NCBI GenBank assembly: GCA_947565865.1
Contig: CANOHT010000038.1
Location: forward strand, 1 to 25,483
Length of the DNA stretch: 25,483 nucleotides
Direction: 5' to 3'
Source: an uncultured Clostridia bacterium
GTDB lineage: Bacteria; Bacillota; Clostridia; Christensenellales; Aristaeellaceae
Shown: one piece after another, positions 1 to 7,576 of the stretch
Layout: each line of letters begins with the position of its first letter
Position numbering within the stretch: position 1 is the first letter of the stretch
The notes under the pieces: model-generated
The model's database searches: none
What the model was told of the DNA's origin: nothing
Seen by the model: only the letters and a program-made list of their open reading frames with translations
Program-made: the position numbers and the translations under genes

Positions 1-50
1 CATACGATATCGTGATGTGACTGGAGTTCAGACGTGTGCTCTTCCGATCT
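1..50 (+). other. Illumina TruSeq index adapter (assembly contamination)
   Basis: These 50 bases match the 3' part of the Illumina TruSeq indexed PCR primer: the end of the P7 segment, the six-base index CGTGAT (index 1) and the full 34-base read-2 primer ending in CTTCCGATCT. I compared against the adapter from memory and see one mismatch, T for G at base 8. Biological sequence starts at base 51. Any start codon read in this stretch, such as the GTG at 36, is an artefact. Confidence 0.95.
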
Positions 51-371
51 GTCCATGTGCTTCCTCTGGCCTTTGCTTTCTGGTTGCTGAGCCGCATATT
101 TTCCAATATTCAGCAAGGACAGATCTTTACCGAGCAAAACGCCTCCTATCTGCTGGGCTATGGGCTGCTTCAAATCTTTGCGGCCGTATTCGTTCCGGTC
201 ATCAAAGGGCTGATCTGCTGGCTTGTCAATCTTGTGTCTGATGGTCAGCTGTCCGTTTCCACAGGGCAGGCGATGTTCAAAACGCTTGTTCCCGGCATTG
301 GCTTTCTTGTCGCGGCGTACATCATTCATTACGGCGTGTATTTGCAGGACGAGGTGGATCACACGCTATGA
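51..371 (+). CDS. DUF2975 family membrane protein, 5'-truncated
   Basis: The C-terminal ~106 residues of a small integral membrane protein. After a hydrophobic segment it reads IFSNIQQGQIFTEQNA, the typical DUF2975 stretch (a helix end, then an I.kG..Ft.eN motif). Two further hydrophobic segments follow, and it ends LQDEVDHTL, like the family's usual LqeE.D.TI tail. The N-terminus is lost at the artificial contig edge; the five residues that could be read upstream come from adapter. Its stop overlaps the next start as ATGA, so the two genes are translationally coupled. DUF2975 genes commonly sit directly before a YozG-type HTH gene, as here. The molecular role is unknown. The coding sequence is visibly less GC-rich than the his genes that follow, which could mean acquisition. 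Confidence 0.85.
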   Translation, partial: VHVLPLAFAFWLLSRIFSNIQQGQIFTEQNASYLLGYGLLQIFAAVFVPVIKGLICWLVNLVSDGQLSVSTGQAMFKTLVPGIGFLVAAYIIHYGVYLQDEVDHTL

Positions 372-577
372 TTATGATTCGGCTTGACCGGGTGCTGGCG
401 GACAGAAAAATGCGGCTCAATGACTTAGCAGACCGGGTCGGTATATCCAATGTCAATCTTTCATACTTGAAAACTGGAAAAGTAAAGGCTGTCAGGTTCA
501 GTACGCTGGATGCCATCTGCAAGGTTCTGAAATGTCAGCCAGGCGATATCCTCGAATATATTGAGGATGAGGTTTGA
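368..577 (+). CDS. YozG-like Cro/CI-family HTH transcriptional regulator
   Basis: A 69-aa single-domain XRE-type DNA-binding protein. The helix-turn-helix lies at about residues 14-35 (LNDLADRVGISNVNLSYLK), followed by the KTGKVKAVRFSTLDAIC segment and the C-terminal CQPGDILEYIED typical of this compact subfamily. It is probably a cytoplasmic repressor controlling its own operon with the overlapping DUF2975 gene (4-bp ATGA overlap). A second ATG lies two codons downstream and could also serve as start. Family and pairing are clear; target and signal cannot be read from the sequence. Confidence 0.9.
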   Translation: MIMIRLDRVLADRKMRLNDLADRVGISNVNLSYLKTGKVKAVRFSTLDAICKVLKCQPGDILEYIEDEV

Positions 578-660
578 ATAGCGCCCCCCGGCGGTGCCAA
601 TAAGCCTGGGGGGCCTCGCTGTTCGCGGACAGTCTTCCCAAAAGAAAAGCGTCCCCGGCC

Positions 661-709
661 AATAAAAAGGGCAAGGCAAACCATAGCGGTCTGTCCTGCC
701 CTGATTTTT
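661..709. terminator. Bidirectional intrinsic terminator
   Basis: An imperfect inverted repeat at 668-702 (arms AGGGCAAGG..CAAACC and GGTCTG..CCTGCCCT around ATAGC) is flanked by five A on the left and five T on the right. It lies just past the stop of the leftward 717-968 gene and downstream of the rightward HTH gene, so it can serve both. Confidence 0.75.
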
Positions 710-716
710 CTGCGGC

Positions 717-968
717 TCAGCCCTGGAGGCCCTGCTCCTGGCGCTCCATGTTCTCCACCACCACATCGTAGATTTCACCCAGGGAAGCGCAGTATTCCAG
801 CACCTTCCAGGGCTCGTTGGTGTGGTAGTGAATCTTGATGAGCTCATCGTCGCCCACGGCCAGCAGGCAGTCGCCCTTGAAGTTCTGGGTGAAGTAATCG
901 TTGATGGCGTCCTCGTCCAGGTCATGCCCCTCAATGAGAAGCTGGGTATCGAACTTGAATTCCAGCAT
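717..968 (-). CDS. Stand-alone FakA/YloV middle-domain-like protein
   Basis: An 83-aa protein that aligns by eye with the central domain of the DAK2-type fatty acid kinase FakA (YloV), the segment between the ATP-binding DhaL-like domain and the DegV-like C-terminal domain. Diagnostic stretches are TQLLIEGHDLDEDAI, AVGDDELIKIHYHTNEP and the closing DVVVENMERQEQ; FakA has LIEGeDLDeeai, VVGDDdLVKVHVHTNdP and KIeNMReQ. The kinase and DegV-like parts are absent, and the frame is closed by its own stop and terminator, so it is not a truncation at the window edge. An AAAGGAG site sits 8 bases before the ATG. It is separated from hisIE by a terminator, so it probably has its own promoter; I see only weak candidates (a TTGAGT near 1024). 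A regulatory or accessory role in fatty acid kinase function is inference. Confidence 0.7.
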   Translation of the reverse strand: MLEFKFDTQLLIEGHDLDEDAINDYFTQNFKGDCLLAVGDDELIKIHYHTNEPWKVLEYCASLGEIYDVVVENMERQEQGLQG

Positions 969-1206
969 GGCGTTCTACTCCTTTATCCGCAATTTAATGA
1001 AGCTGTTCCAAAGGTAACACTCAACCATTCGACAGCGATGCCGCCGATTCCTGCCTGGGAACGTGAAATCAGCCGCCCCCCACGCAAAGGCACGGAGCCT
1101 CTTCGCACACAACGGCACGCTCCTTTGCCTCGGTTCTGCTCTCCCTTGCACGGCTATGCGCAGATCAAGCGGCCTTGCGCCGCAGCCAAGGAAGCTGCAA
1201 ATTCAA
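969..1206. other. Intergenic region, leader of the FakA-like gene
   Basis: About 240 bases without a credible gene. It holds a GC-rich imperfect inverted repeat near 1085-1131 (arms containing GCAAAGG..GGAGC and GCTCCTTTGC) and another near 1170-1185. No strong leftward promoter is visible. Confidence 0.5.
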
Positions 1207-1229
1207 AAAGCGGCTTCCGCCGCTTTGCT
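1203..1229 (-). terminator. Terminator of the histidine operon
   Basis: Perfect 8-bp stem at 1207-1214/1219-1226 with a four-base loop, reading leftward as AAAGCGGC-GGAA-GCCGCTTT and followed by TTG. It starts 19 bases past the hisIE stop. Confidence 0.8.
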
Positions 1230-1244
1230 GACGCGCGCCGCGCT

Positions 1245-1859
1245 TTACCGCCGCCTGTCCAGCTCTGTCCATACATCCTGGAGGGTCAGCCCCTGCTGGA
1301 ACAGCAATACCGTCAGGTGATACAGCAGGTCAGCCGCCTCGTAGCACAGCTCCTCCCTGCTTCCCTTGATGGCGGCGATGATGGTCTCGCTGGCCTCCTC
1401 GCCTACCTTCTTGCAGATTTTTTCCACGCCCTTGTCCAGCAGGTAATTGGTGTAGCTGCCTTCCTGCGGGTGCAGCTTCCGCTCCGCTGCCGTGTCGTAG
1501 ACATGCTGAAGCATAGCGGCGGTAGCGGGAGCGTCCTCGTCTGCCACCATAGCGTTGTGGAAGCAAGTTTTTTCGCCCGTGTGGCAGGCGGGGCCTGTCT
1601 GTTCTACCGACAGAAGGATCGCGTCGCCGTCGCAGTCGTAGCGGATGGCGCGGATTTTCTGCGTATGTCCTGAGGTCTCGCCCTTGCGCCACAGCTGCCG
1701 GCGGCTGCGGCTGAAGTATGTGGCGTATCCGCTGTCCAGCGTCGCCTGAAGGGACTCCCTGTTCATGTAGGCAAGCATCAGCACCTGCCCGGTCGCGGCG
1801 TCCTGGGCGATGGCGGGCACCAGGCCCTTGTCGTCAAACTTGATGTTGCTCAGATCCAT
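1245..1859 (-). CDS. hisIE: Bifunctional phosphoribosyl-AMP cyclohydrolase / phosphoribosyl-ATP pyrophosphatase
   Basis: Catalyses the second and third steps of histidine synthesis: pyrophosphate removal from PR-ATP (HisE part), then ring opening of PR-AMP (HisI part). At 204 aa it has the usual length for the fusion. The HisI domain (about 1-105) carries DCDGD at 75-79 for metal binding and the zinc cysteines in ACHTGEKTCF (C92, C99). The HisE domain (about 110-204) carries the acidic helix motif KVGEEASETIIAA. GGAGG lies 7 bases before the ATG, and the gap to hisA upstream is 17 bases. It is the last gene of the leftward his operon and is followed by a terminator. In most Clostridia hisF lies between hisA and this gene; here it is missing. 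Confidence 0.97.
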   Translation of the reverse strand: MDLSNIKFDDKGLVPAIAQDAATGQVLMLAYMNRESLQATLDSGYATYFSRSRRQLWRKGETSGHTQKIRAIRYDCDGDAILLSVEQTGPACHTGEKTCFHNAMVADEDAPATAAMLQHVYDTAAERKLHPQEGSYTNYLLDKGVEKICKKVGEEASETIIAAIKGSREELCYEAADLLYHLTVLLFQQGLTLQDVWTELDRRR

Positions 1860-1876
1860 ATTTCCGCCTCCAATGG

Positions 1877-2596
1877 TTATGTGGATGAAGTCATGGCCGC
1901 GATGGCCTCGGGGAGGGTGAACGCGCCCTCGTACAGTGCTTTGCCCAGGATGGCTCCCGCGCAGCCCGCCTCGCGAAGGGCTGCCAAATCGTCCAGGCTG
2001 CTGACGCCGCCGGAGCCGATAATATCCAGCCCCGTGGCCTCCATCAGCGCCCTGGCGGCAGGAACGTTGGGCCCCTGCATCATGCCGTCCCGGCTGACAT
2101 CGGTGTAAATAACAGTAGTTACCCCGGCATCCCGCATCCGAAGCGCCAGCTCAGTAGCGGTAAGGCTGGTGGCTTCCACCCAGCCCCGGGTGGCGACCAT
2201 GCCGTTCTTCGCGTCAATGCCCACGGCGATCTGCCCCGGAAAGGCCCGGCAGGCTTCCCGCACCAGGTCAGGCTGCTCGGCAGCGGCGGTTCCCAGAATG
2301 CACCGGGTAATCCCCGCCTTCAGCCGAAGTTCGATGTCCGCCATGGTGCGCAAACCTCCGCCCAGTTCAACAGGGCCCTCAAAGGCGGCGGCAACCTCCT
2401 TCAGCAAAGGCAGATGAGCCGTTTTGCCCTCGAAGGCGGCGCACAAGTCCACCAGGTGGAGCCACTGTCCCCCCTGGGCGCGCCACTTCCGGGCCAGGGC
2501 AACGGGATCGCCATAGACGGTCGCATCCTCACGCCGCCCCTGGCGAAGGCGGACGGCCTGACCGTCCAGCAGGTCGATGGCGGGATACAGCTGCAT
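1877..2596 (-). CDS. hisA: ProFAR isomerase (HisA)
   Basis: Phosphoribosylformimino-5-aminoimidazole carboxamide ribotide isomerase, a (beta/alpha)8-barrel enzyme of 239 aa and the fourth step of the pathway. The catalytic aspartates expected for the family are visible: D8 in PAIDLLDG and D128 in VGIDAK. Phosphate-binding glycines appear in VELGGGLRT, YTDVSRDG and IGSGGVS. HisF shares this fold, but the D8 context and the TDVSRDGMMQGPN stretch fit HisA. AAAGGAGG sits 6 bases before the ATG. The usual downstream partner hisF and upstream hisH are both absent, so the cyclase step (IGP synthase) must be supplied from elsewhere in the genome. Confidence 0.96.
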   Translation of the reverse strand: MQLYPAIDLLDGQAVRLRQGRREDATVYGDPVALARKWRAQGGQWLHLVDLCAAFEGKTAHLPLLKEVAAAFEGPVELGGGLRTMADIELRLKAGITRCILGTAAAEQPDLVREACRAFPGQIAVGIDAKNGMVATRGWVEATSLTATELALRMRDAGVTTVIYTDVSRDGMMQGPNVPAARALMEATGLDIIGSGGVSSLDDLAALREAGCAGAILGKALYEGAFTLPEAIAAMTSST

Positions 2597-2651
2597 GGGA
2601 CAACCTCCTTTTATGGGGATGATTAGCAGGGAGCGCGGGGAGGAGACTCTT

Positions 2652-3239
2652 TCAGTCCAATGCGCCCTTGGTGGAGGGAACGCCTTTTACCCTCGGGTCG
2701 ATGGCCGCCGCGTCCCGCAGGGCCAGCCCAAAGGCCTTGAACAGCGCCTCCAGCTTGTGGTGATCGTTTCGTCCGGCCAGCGCCTTCATATGCAGGGTCA
2801 ATCCAGCGTTGACGCACAGGGCGCGAAAGAATTCCTCGGCCAGCTGGGTATCGAACGCGCCGACCATGGGCGCGGCAAAGTCCGCCTCCCAACTGAGATA
2901 CGGGCGGCCGCTGATGTCCATGGCGGCGAAGGCCAAAGCCTCATCCATGGGCAGCCAGGCACTCCCGGCCCGGCGGATGCCCACCCGGTCGCCCAAGGAC
3001 TCCCGCAGGGCGCGTCCCAGGCAGATGCCTACGTCCTCCACCGTGTGGTGAGCGTCCACGTTCAGGTCGCCCCGGCAGTTCAGCGTCAAGTCCAGCAGGC
3101 CGAAGCGGCAAAGGGCATCCAGCATGTGGTCAAAAAAGCCCACGCCGGTGTGAATATCCGTCTTTCCCTCGCCGTCCAGGCACAGGGTCAGGGCAATGTC
3201 GGTTTCCCGGGTCGTCCGGGTGATGGCGGCTGTGCGCAT
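2652..3239 (-). CDS. hisB: Imidazoleglycerol-phosphate dehydratase
   Basis: Dehydrates IGP to imidazole acetol-phosphate. It is a 195-aa monofunctional enzyme without the phosphatase domain of enteric HisB. Both metal-binding motifs are present: HHTVED at 64-69 and HHKLEALFK at 160-168, with the FFDHMLDAL stretch at about 35-43. GAGGAG precedes the ATG by 8 bases. Upstream, where hisC would often stand, is a 1-kb tandem repeat array rather than a gene. I see no convincing separate promoter between the array and the start, so expression probably depends on read-through from hisD across the array, or on a promoter I cannot recognise. Confidence 0.96.
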   Translation of the reverse strand: MRTAAITRTTRETDIALTLCLDGEGKTDIHTGVGFFDHMLDALCRFGLLDLTLNCRGDLNVDAHHTVEDVGICLGRALRESLGDRVGIRRAGSAWLPMDEALAFAAMDISGRPYLSWEADFAAPMVGAFDTQLAEEFFRALCVNAGLTLHMKALAGRNDHHKLEALFKAFGLALRDAAAIDPRVKGVPSTKGALD

Positions 3240-3300
3240 GGTATCTACTCCTCAGTCTATCCATGGTGGAGGCATTGTTTCTGTGCGGGACTTCGTAAGC

Positions 3301-4293
3301 TGCCGTTTTCACTACGGACGAACTGCGCGTCCGCTTGGAAACCGCGCTTTGCGTTCGATGGGTCTTGCCGGACTGCGCCCGAACCGCGCAGGGGCTTTGC
3401 CCCTGCACCCCACAAGGGGCATCGCCCCTTGACCCGCTTTCGCTGGCGCGATCGCTGCCGGTGGTGCTGCCGTTTTCACTGCGGACGAACTGCGCGTCCG
3501 CTTGGAAACCGCGCTTTGCGTTCGATGGGTCTTGCCGGACTGCGCCCGAACCGCGCAGGGGCTTTGCCCCTGCACCCCACAAGGGGCATCGCCCCTTGAC
3601 CCGCTTTCGCTGGCGCGATCGCTGCCGGTGGTGCTGCCGTTTTCACTGCGGACGAACTGCGCGTCCGCTTGGAAACCGCGCTTTGCGTTCGATGGGTCTT
3701 GTCGGGCTGCGCCCGATCCTCACAGGGGCTTTGCCCCTGCACCCCACAAGGGGCATCGCCCCTTGACCCGTTTTCGCTGGCGCGATCGCTGCCGGTGGTG
3801 CTTCCGTTTTCGCTGCGAACGAACTGCGCGCCCGCTTGAGAACCGCGCTTTGCGTTGAATGGGTCTTGTCCGGCTGTGCCCGATCCGCGCAGGGGCTTTG
3901 CCCCTGCACCCCACAAGGGGCATCACCCCTTGACCCGTTTTCGCTGGCGCGATTCCTGCCGGTGGTGCTGCCGTTTTCACTGCGGACGAACTGCGCGCCC
4001 GCTTGGAAACCGCGCTTTGCGTTCGATGGGTCTTGCCGGACTGCGCCCGAACCGCGCAGGGGCTTTGCCCCTGCACCCCGCAAGGTGCATCGCCCCTTGA
4101 CCCGTTTTCGCTGGCGTGATCGCTGCCGGTGGTGCTGCTGTTTTCACTACGGACGAACTGCGCGTCCGCTTGGAAACCGCGCTTTGCGTTGAATGGGTCT
4201 TGTCCGGCTGTGCCCGATCCTCGCAGGGGCTTTGCCCCTGCACCCCACAAGGGGCATCGCCCCTTGACCCGTTTTCGCTGGCGCGATTCCTGT
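3301..4293. repeat. Tandem array, six copies of a 167-bp hairpin-rich unit
   Basis: Units begin at 3301, 3468, 3635, 3802, 3969 and 4136, an exact 167-bp period each time; the sixth is cut at about 157 bp. Each unit carries two perfect 8-bp stems, GCAGGGGC-TTT-GCCCCTGC and CAAGGGGC-ATC-GCCCCTTG, plus a weaker GGACG/CGTCC pair, with a few substitutions between copies. Units 1, 2 and 5 form one subtype (TCGATGGGTCTTGCCGGAC), units 4 and 6 a second (TGAATGGGTCTTGTCCGGC, ending GATTCCTG), and unit 3 is intermediate. Since 167 is not a multiple of 3, no frame can be kept across units, so the open frames seen here are not genes. The array lies inside the his transcription unit, where hisC is often found. 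Confidence 0.93.
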
Positions 4294-4309
4294 CAAGAGT
4301 TATCGCTTT

Positions 4310-5614
4310 TTATTTTTCTTTGATCTCCTTGCCGAAGCGGATGGCCACGGCGTTGGCGTGGGCGTCCAGTCCCTCCTGCTGCGCCAGCAGGATCACCTGA
4401 TCGGCCACCTTTTCCAGTTCATCCCGAGTGCAGCAGATGATGCTGGACTTCTTCACAAAATCATCCACCGACAGGGGCGAGAAGAACCGCGCCGTGCCGC
4501 TGGTGGGCAGGACATGGTTCGGCCCGGCCAGGTAGTCGCCCAGGGGCTCGGGAGAATAGTGGCCCAGGAAGATGGCTCCCGCGTTGTCGATCAGGGGCAG
4601 CAGAGCGTAGGGCTCCCGCACGGACAATTCGAGATGCTCCGGAGCAATCCGGTTGGCAATCTCCGCGCAGTCCGCCAGGGTGTCCGCCACCACGATGGTG
4701 CCGTAGGCGGACAGGCTTTTGCGCACGACCTCCTGCCGGGGAAGCAGCGCCGTTTGCCGCGTCAGCTCCGCCCGAACATTCTCCGCCAGGGCGGCGCTGT
4801 CCGTCACCATGATGGCGGCAGCCAGGGGATCGTGCTCCGCCTGGGACAGCAGGTCGGCCGCCACACAGCGGGGATCGGCGCTGTCATCAGCGATCACCAG
4901 CACCTCGCTGGGGCCGGCCACCATGTCGATGCCCACATGGCCGAAGACCTCCCGCTTGGCATTGGCCACATAAATGTTGCCGGGGCCTGTAATCTTGTCT
5001 ACCCGGGGGATGCTCTGCGTTCCGAAGGCCAGGGCCGCGATGGCCTGCGCTCCGCCAACCTTGAAAATCTTGTCCACGCCGGCCATGTCCGCGGCCACCA
5101 AGGCCAGGGGATAGCTGACGCCCCCGTCCCGGCCCGGCGGAGTCACCATCACGATTTCCTTCACCCCCGCGACCTTGGCGGGAATCACGTTCATCAGCAC
5201 CGAGGATGGATAGGCCGCCGTGCCGCCGGGAACATACACGCCCACTTTGCTCAAGGGCGTGATCTTCTGCCCCAGGGCAATACCCGGCTGGAAGTCCACC
5301 CAAGTGTTCTGCTTTTGCTTCTCATGGAAGGCGGCAATACGACGGACAGCCTCCCTCATGGCGTCAAGCCATTCGGGGGTGGCTGCGGCATAGGCGGCGT
5401 CGATCTCGGCACGGGTGACCTGCACCGTCTCGGCGGAAATCTCCGCCCGGTCGAAGCAGCGCGTGAACTCAAACAGCGCCGCGTCGCCCTCCGTGCGTAC
5501 ACGGGCCACGATGTCCTTGACCTGGGCGGCAATATCGTCCCGCTGCAGCTGGCTGCGCTCCATCACCCGTGCGCGGAGCGCCTCCCCGTCGGACGCGAAA
5601 AGAATCGGTATCAT
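4310..5614 (-). CDS. hisD: Histidinol dehydrogenase
   Basis: Zinc- and NAD-dependent enzyme for the last two oxidations of the pathway, L-histidinol to L-histidine. About 434 aa, normal for the family. Visible family blocks are VYVPGGTAAYPSSVLM, GPGNIYVANAKREVFG, DMVAGPSEVLVIAD, LLSQAEHDP (catalytic/zinc Gln and His), IAPEHLEL and GPNHVLPT. Two ATGs compete: AAGGAGG ends only 2 bases before the ATG at 5620 but 8 bases before the ATG at 5614, so I take the latter. It starts just after hisG (the SD overlaps the hisG stop) and is followed by the tandem array instead of hisC. Confidence 0.96.
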   Translation of the reverse strand: MIPILFASDGEALRARVMERSQLQRDDIAAQVKDIVARVRTEGDAALFEFTRCFDRAEISAETVQVTRAEIDAAYAAATPEWLDAMREAVRRIAAFHEKQKQNTWVDFQPGIALGQKITPLSKVGVYVPGGTAAYPSSVLMNVIPAKVAGVKEIVMVTPPGRDGGVSYPLALVAADMAGVDKIFKVGGAQAIAALAFGTQSIPRVDKITGPGNIYVANAKREVFGHVGIDMVAGPSEVLVIADDSADPRCVAADLLSQAEHDPLAAAIMVTDSAALAENVRAELTRQTALLPRQEVVRKSLSAYGTIVVADTLADCAEIANRIAPEHLELSVREPYALLPLIDNAGAIFLGHYSPEPLGDYLAGPNHVLPTSGTARFFSPLSVDDFVKKSSIICCTRDELEKVADQVILLAQQEGLDAHANAVAIRFGKEIKEK

Positions 5615-5627
5615 TGGCATGGCCTCC

Positions 5628-6290
5628 TTATCTCTCGTCTGCGGCCTCCGTCAGCCGCGCCACCTCTCGGGTCAGCCCGTCGATCAGCCAGCGGACGCGC
5701 TCCCGCTTGGTCTTCATGCTCACCCGATTGCATACCAAGCGGGCGGATACGTCGCAGACATCCTCCAACACCGTCAGGCCGTTGGCCCGCAGGGTGGAGC
5801 CGCTTTCCACAATGTCCAGGATCACGTCGCTCAATCCGATTACCGGGCCCAGCTCCACCGAGCCGTGAAGCTCAATGATCTCGATGGTTTGCCCCTTGCC
5901 GTCATAGTAGCTGCGGGCAACGTGAGGATACTTGGTCGCCACGCGGAAGGTCGCCCTTGTCACCTGGCTGTTATGGCTGTCAGGGTAGCCCGCGATGCAC
6001 ATCCGGCATCGGCCGAAGGTTAAATCCAGCACCTCGTACAGCGGACGGCCGGATTCCAGCAGGGTATCCTTGCCCACCACCCCCAGGTCGGCCACCCCGT
6101 GATCGACATAGGTCGGCACGTCGCTGGGCTTGACCAGAATAAAGCGGATATTGCTCGCCCGATCCCACAAGACCAGCTGACGGCCCGGATTGCGCGGCTC
6201 GGAGCAGTCGATGCCCATGCGCTCCAGCAGCGTGAAGGTCTTTTCCGCCAAACGCCCCTTGGCCAGGGCCAGCGTGATTACGTCCTGCAT
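5628..6290 (-). CDS. hisG: ATP phosphoribosyltransferase catalytic subunit, short form
   Basis: First committed step of histidine synthesis, joining ATP and PRPP. At 220 aa it is the short HisG form, which lacks the C-terminal histidine-binding domain and needs HisZ; hisZ lies directly upstream and overlaps it by 13 bases. Family blocks visible are LALAKGRLAEKTF at the N-terminus, SDVPTYVDHGVADLGVVGKD, and the phosphate loop region DIVESGSTLRANGL near residues 160-173. AAGGAGG lies 7 bases before the ATG, inside the end of hisZ. Feedback control by histidine is expected to act through the HisZ-HisG complex, from family knowledge. Confidence 0.96.
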   Translation of the reverse strand: MQDVITLALAKGRLAEKTFTLLERMGIDCSEPRNPGRQLVLWDRASNIRFILVKPSDVPTYVDHGVADLGVVGKDTLLESGRPLYEVLDLTFGRCRMCIAGYPDSHNSQVTRATFRVATKYPHVARSYYDGKGQTIEIIELHGSVELGPVIGLSDVILDIVESGSTLRANGLTVLEDVCDVSARLVCNRVSMKTKRERVRWLIDGLTREVARLTEAADER

Positions 6291-7501
6291 GGCTGCGCCT
6301 CCTTCTCCATCCGCCGTATGCCGTTCCTTCCAATATAGACAGCCGCGCCCGCCTGACCCAGCGCCACGCGCCGGGTCATTTCCTCCGGGCCCTGACCGTA
6401 CTGCAGCGCCGCGCTGACGCCCTGGCCTCGCTGCATCCTCACATAGGCGATGGCATCGGCCAGACAGCCCTGCTCAAAGCCTACCAACTCGTCAGGCACG
6501 GGAGCAGCAAAGGTTGCGCCCTGCTTTTCAAGCGCCATCAGCAGCAGCTTTAGGTTGACGGCGAAGCCCGTAGCGGGCATTTCCCTGCCGTACCGGGCGG
6601 GCAGACCGTCATACCGGCCGCCAGAGAGCAGCGGCTGGCCCAGGTTCGTCGTCAGTCCCCGGAAGATCATCCCCGAATAATAGCCTGCCTGGTGCACCAT
6701 GCCCAGGTCAATGCTGATGTACTGCTCCATACCGTAAGCGCGGAGAATATCCATCACCTGCCGCAGATTGCCAATAGCCTCCAGGCAGAGGGGATGTCGG
6801 GTCAGGCCCTCTGCTTCAGTCAGCACGTCCTCGTCACCGTAAAGGCTGGGGAGCCGCATCAGCTTATCCGCTACCTCCTGGCGCAGCGCCAGCTTGCTGA
6901 GATACATCTGCATTTCCAGGCTGTTCTTTTCCTCGGTCAGGCGGCGCATCACCCCGCACTGCTCCTCGGTCAGCCCAACCTCCTGCATAAAGCCGTTGAA
7001 GAAGGCCGCCTGGCCCAGCTCCAGCTGGAATTCCCGCAAATCGGACTGCCGTAGCGCCTCGATGGCCAGGGCAATGATCTCCGCGTCGGCTTCCGCGCCG
7101 CCCTCGCCCATCAATTCGATACCCGCCTGATCCTCCGCACAGAGCATGGACAGCGTATCCGTATGATAATGGGCGGCGGCCTGCACATAGCACAGCCGGA
7201 GGGGCAGGGGCTGATCCAGCAGGCGGCCCGAGGCCAGCCGCACCGCCGGAATAGTAGAATCCGGGCGGATGGCCAGCACCTGCCCCCGGCTGTCAAAGGT
7301 CTTCCAGACATGCTCGGGGCGGTAGCCGTAGGTGGGGTCGCTGAGGGCGTCGTAGTATTCCAGGATGGGGGTCTCAATCTCCTGATAGCCGCTGAGGGTG
7401 AACAGGCGGCGAAGCTCCCCTTCCAGGCGGCGCTTCCTGGCGCACTCGCCGGGAAGGGTATCCTGCATCCCGCTGGGTATCTGAAGCCTGCATCGCTCCA
7501 T
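6278..7501 (-). CDS. hisZ: ATP phosphoribosyltransferase regulatory subunit
   Basis: A HisRS-like paralogue that forms the heteromeric ATP phosphoribosyltransferase with short HisG and confers histidine feedback inhibition. It keeps class II synthetase core motifs (IETPILEYYDAL, IRPDSTIPAVRLA, LLSGGRYDGL) but lacks the C-terminal anticodon-binding domain of a true HisRS; at about 407 aa it fits HisZ. A GTG at 7510 would lie inside the ribosome binding site, whereas GGAGG precedes the ATG at 7501 by 8 bases, so I start there. First gene of the operon; the transcript leader is only about 40 bases, leaving no space for a T-box or leader-peptide attenuator. Confidence 0.94.
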   Translation of the reverse strand: MERCRLQIPSGMQDTLPGECARKRRLEGELRRLFTLSGYQEIETPILEYYDALSDPTYGYRPEHVWKTFDSRGQVLAIRPDSTIPAVRLASGRLLDQPLPLRLCYVQAAAHYHTDTLSMLCAEDQAGIELMGEGGAEADAEIIALAIEALRQSDLREFQLELGQAAFFNGFMQEVGLTEEQCGVMRRLTEEKNSLEMQMYLSKLALRQEVADKLMRLPSLYGDEDVLTEAEGLTRHPLCLEAIGNLRQVMDILRAYGMEQYISIDLGMVHQAGYYSGMIFRGLTTNLGQPLLSGGRYDGLPARYGREMPATGFAVNLKLLLMALEKQGATFAAPVPDELVGFEQGCLADAIAYVRMQRGQGVSAALQYGQGPEEMTRRVALGQAGAAVYIGRNGIRRMEKEAQPCRT

Positions 7502-7548
7502 GGGGAACACCTCCGATGGTTTAGCGTGATAAAGTAGTGATGTGAAGG

Positions 7549-7576
7549 ATTATACCACATCAGCGCAGAATGTCAA
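7549..7576 (-). promoter_or_regulatory. Promoter of the histidine operon
   Basis: Reading leftward: a perfect -35 TTGACA (7576-7571), a 16-bp spacer and a perfect -10 TATAAT (7554-7549). Predicted transcription start is near 7542, about 40 bases before hisZ. No obvious operator palindrome overlaps it. Confidence 0.9.

Noticed and set aside
2577..4250. Several overlapping open frames of 78-340 aa on both strands across the tandem array, with repeated peptide blocks
   Set aside because: They arise from the 167-bp repeats. The unit length is not a multiple of 3, so each frame reads different repeat phases; there are no ribosome binding sites and both strands are equally open because of GC content.
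3301..4293. Possible CRISPR array
   Set aside because: Units are contiguous and similar along their full 167 bp; there are no short repeats separated by unique spacers and no cas genes.
7502..7545. Possible T-box or leader-peptide attenuator before hisZ
   Set aside because: The predicted leader is only about 40 bases, with no specifier loop, antiterminator motif or histidine-rich short frame.
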